Assembly (NCBI GenBank): GCA_937967805.1
Contig: CALBTC010000511.1
Span: forward strand, 1 to 6,375
Length of the DNA: 6,375 nucleotides
Origin: an uncultured Anaerolineaceae bacterium
GTDB lineage: Bacteria; Chloroflexota; Anaerolineae; Promineifilales; Promineifilaceae
Direction: 5' to 3'
The notes below the pieces were generated by a model. It was not told the origin of the DNA. It saw only the letters and a program-made list of their open reading frames with translations, and searched no databases. Made by a program: the position numbers and the translations under genes. How positions within the stretch are numbered: position 1 is the first letter of the stretch; each line of letters starts with the position of its first letter. Of this stretch, positions 5,000-6,375 are shown piece by piece.

Positions 5000-6375
5000 T
5001 TACATGCGGAAGGTGCCGAAACGGCCGTCCGGTAATCCAGCATTCAAACTAGCCGAAAAAGCTAAACCCAAGGCCATTCTTGTCTGGGCCGGGTCTAAAA
5101 TGCCATCGTCCCACAGGCGGGCGGTGGCAAAATACGGGTCGCTCTCGTGAGCGTACTGCTCCAGGATGGGTTTTTTGAAGCTGGTTTCCGTTTCGGCAAT
5201 CTGCTCCGGCGTGGGATTCTCAAACTTCCGCAGGGCGCGCGTCTGGCCCACGTCCCACAGCACGTTGGCCGCCGCTTCGCCGCTCATCACGCTGATGCGG
5301 CTGTTGGGCCAGGTGAACAAAAAGCGCGGGTCGTAAGCCCGCCCCATCATGCCGTAGTTGCCCGCGCCGTGGCTGACGCCGTGGAACAGGGTGATGCAGG
5401 GCACGTTGACGTTGCTCACGGCCATCACCATTTTGGCCCCGTCCTTGGCGATGCCCCGGTTTTCATACTCCTTGCCCACCATGAAGCCGGCGATGTTTTG
5501 CATGAAGAGCAACGGCGTGCCCCGCTGGCCGCAAAGCTGGATAAAGTGCGTTGCCTTCAGGGCCGATTCGCTAAAGAGCAGGCCGTTGTTGGCCACGATG
5601 CCCACCGGGATGCCCAAAATATGGGCAAAGCCGCACACCACCGTCGGCCCGTAGCGCGCTTTGAACTCGCTCAGGCGGGAGCCATCCACCAGCCGGGCGA
5701 TGATTTCACGCACGTCGTAGGTCTGGCGGCTGTCGGCGGGGACCACGCCGTACAGCTCCTCGGGATCATAAAGCGGATCTTCCGGCGCTTGCAGGACCAC
5801 GGGCGGCGATTTGCGCCGGTTGAGATGGCTGACAATCTCGCGCACCTTTTCCAGCGCTTCCTGCTCGTCGTTGGCAAAATGGTCGGCCACCCCGCTGAGG
5901 CGGGTGTGCACGTCGGCCCCGCCTAGCTCCTCGGCGGTGACTTCTTCGCCCGTGGCCGCCTTTACCAGCGGCGGCCCGCCCAAAAAGATGGTGCCGTTCT
6001 CCTGCACGATGATCGTTTCATCGCACATTGCCGGAATGTACGCCCCGCCGGCGGTACACGAGCCTAAAACGGCCGCAATCTGAATAATCCCCTTGCCCGA
6101 CATCCGGGCAATGTTGTAGAAAATCCGGCCAAAATGCTCCCGGTCGGGGAAGACGTCGGCTTGGAGGTGTAAAAACGCGCCGCCGGAATCGACCAGGTAA
6201 ATAGTGGGCAGCTCGTTCTGCTCGACGATGTACTGGGCGCGCAAATGCTTTTTCACCGTCTCCGGGAAGTAGGTGCCGCCCTTCACCGTGGGGTCGTTGG
6301 CAATGATCATGCATTCCAGCCCGGCCACGCGCCCCACGCCGGTGACGATGCCGGCGCTGGGGGCTTCGCCGTCGT
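5000..6375 (-). CDS. Acyl-CoA carboxylase carboxyltransferase (beta) subunit, methylcrotonyl-CoA carboxylase type; partial at the N-terminus
   Basis: The frame runs without a stop to the right edge, giving about 458 residues. The family is about 535, so some 80 N-terminal residues lie outside; the GTG at 6335-6337 is an internal codon, not the start. This subunit moves the carboxyl group from carboxybiotin to an acyl-CoA, in the MCC family 3-methylcrotonyl-CoA in leucine breakdown. MCC-type landmarks in order, on the minus strand: [116 protein letters not shown], and the terminal FGTFRM. The active-site loop that reads IGGSYGAGNYGM in MCC beta reads [12 protein letters not shown] here (Gly to Val, Tyr to His), so substrate preference may differ. 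No biotin carboxylase (alpha) gene follows on the downstream side within the window; it may lie beyond the right edge. MCC is the best match; a related acyl-CoA or geranyl-CoA-type enzyme is possible. Confidence 0.93.
   Translation of the reverse strand, partial: DGEAPSAGIVTGVGRVAGLECMIIANDPTVKGGTYFPETVKKHLRAQYIVEQNELPTIYLVDSGGAFLHLQADVFPDREHFGRIFYNIARMSGKGIIQIAAVLGSCTAGGAYIPAMCDETIIVQENGTIFLGGPPLVKAATGEEVTAEELGGADVHTRLSGVADHFANDEQEALEKVREIVSHLNRRKSPPVVLQAPEDPLYDPEELYGVVPADSRQTYDVREIIARLVDGSRLSEFKARYGPTVVCGFAHILGIPVGIVANNGLLFSESALKATHFIQLCGQRGTPLLFMQNIAGFMVGKEYENRGIAKDGAKMVMAVSNVNVPCITLFHGVSHGAGNYGMMGRAYDPRFLFTWPNSRISVMSGEAAANVLWDVGQTRALRKFENPTPEQIAETETSFKKPILEQYAHESDPYFATARLWDDGILDPAQTRMALGLAFSASLNAGLPDGRFGTFRM

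Larger units (their letters stand above)
144..6076. repeat. Iterated palindromic octamer ACGGCCGT (dispersed family)
   Basis: Exact ACGGCCGT lies at 390-397, 859-866, 1227-1234, 1687-1694, 2263-2270, 2494-2501, 3853-3860, 4832-4839 and 5021-5028. ACGGCCGC lies at 144-151, 3401-3408 and 6069-6076. Only two other CGGCCG cores exist (1423 and 3653). Seven exact copies are inside genes on both strands and two are intergenic. In genes five are read as Thr-Ala-Val and two as (Asn/Asp)-Gly-Arg. Some extend to longer palindromes: 12 bp at 2261-2272, 16 bp at 4828-4843. The pattern resembles the highly iterated palindrome HIP1 of cyanobacteria, with a different sequence. Confidence 0.85.

Noticed and set aside
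5147..5926. A 259-residue plus-strand frame opposite the carboxylase subunit
   Set aside because: It is rich in His, Ala, Val and Gly, as expected from the complement of GC-rich codons. The opposite strand encodes a textbook carboxyltransferase.
6335..6337. GTG as the start of the carboxylase subunit
   Set aside because: The frame continues upstream to the window edge with family-like sequence ([15 protein letters not shown]), so this codon is an internal valine and the gene is truncated by the window.
1..6375. CRISPR array, mobile element or prophage
   Set aside because: The only recurring unit is an 8-bp palindrome with irregular spacing of about 190 to 1,360 bases. There are no regular spacers, terminal repeats, transposase, integrase or phage genes.

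Overview
The window looks like a stretch of bacterial chromosome, most plausibly from a Chloroflexota (Anaerolineae-like) genome. That assignment is an inference. It rests on a secreted protein with an N-terminal 'NLLANPSFEG' domain and a C-terminal 'FLPAVLQP' tail, a style I associate with that phylum, and on the mix of genes. There is no rRNA, tRNA, transposase, integrase, phage gene or CRISPR array. The strongest structure that gene calls do not explain is a palindromic octamer, ACGGCCGT. It occurs nine times in 6.4 kb, in genes and between them, where about 0.1 would be expected by chance.

Layout, left to right. Positions 1-377 hold the possible tail of a plus-strand gene, two terminator-like hairpins and the leader of the next gene. 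Positions 378-1517 (+) encode a membrane-anchored or secreted protein with a galactose-binding-like region and an Ig/BACON-like C-terminal region. All following genes are on the minus strand. In transcription order (right to left) they are: the beta (carboxyltransferase) subunit of an acyl-CoA carboxylase of the methylcrotonyl-CoA carboxylase type, cut by the window edge (5000-6375); a small ABM-like dimeric alpha/beta-barrel protein (4439-4759); a coiled-coil protein of unknown function (3917-4357); a YcaQ-family DNA glycosylase (2652-3908); a small three-helix membrane protein (2079-2468); and a stand-alone GIY-YIG domain protein (1575-2054), which converges on the plus-strand secreted protein gene.

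Two gene pairs look co-transcribed: the coiled-coil gene with the YcaQ-type glycosylase gene (8-bp gap), and the membrane protein gene with the GIY-YIG gene (24-bp gap). The carboxylase subunit belongs to branched-chain acyl-CoA (leucine-type) catabolism and is separate from the rest. No single pathway joins all the genes. I see no convincing complete new system here. The best leads are the iterated palindrome, the unknown partner of the DNA-repair glycosylase, the substituted active-site loop of the carboxylase, and the membrane/GIY-YIG pair.
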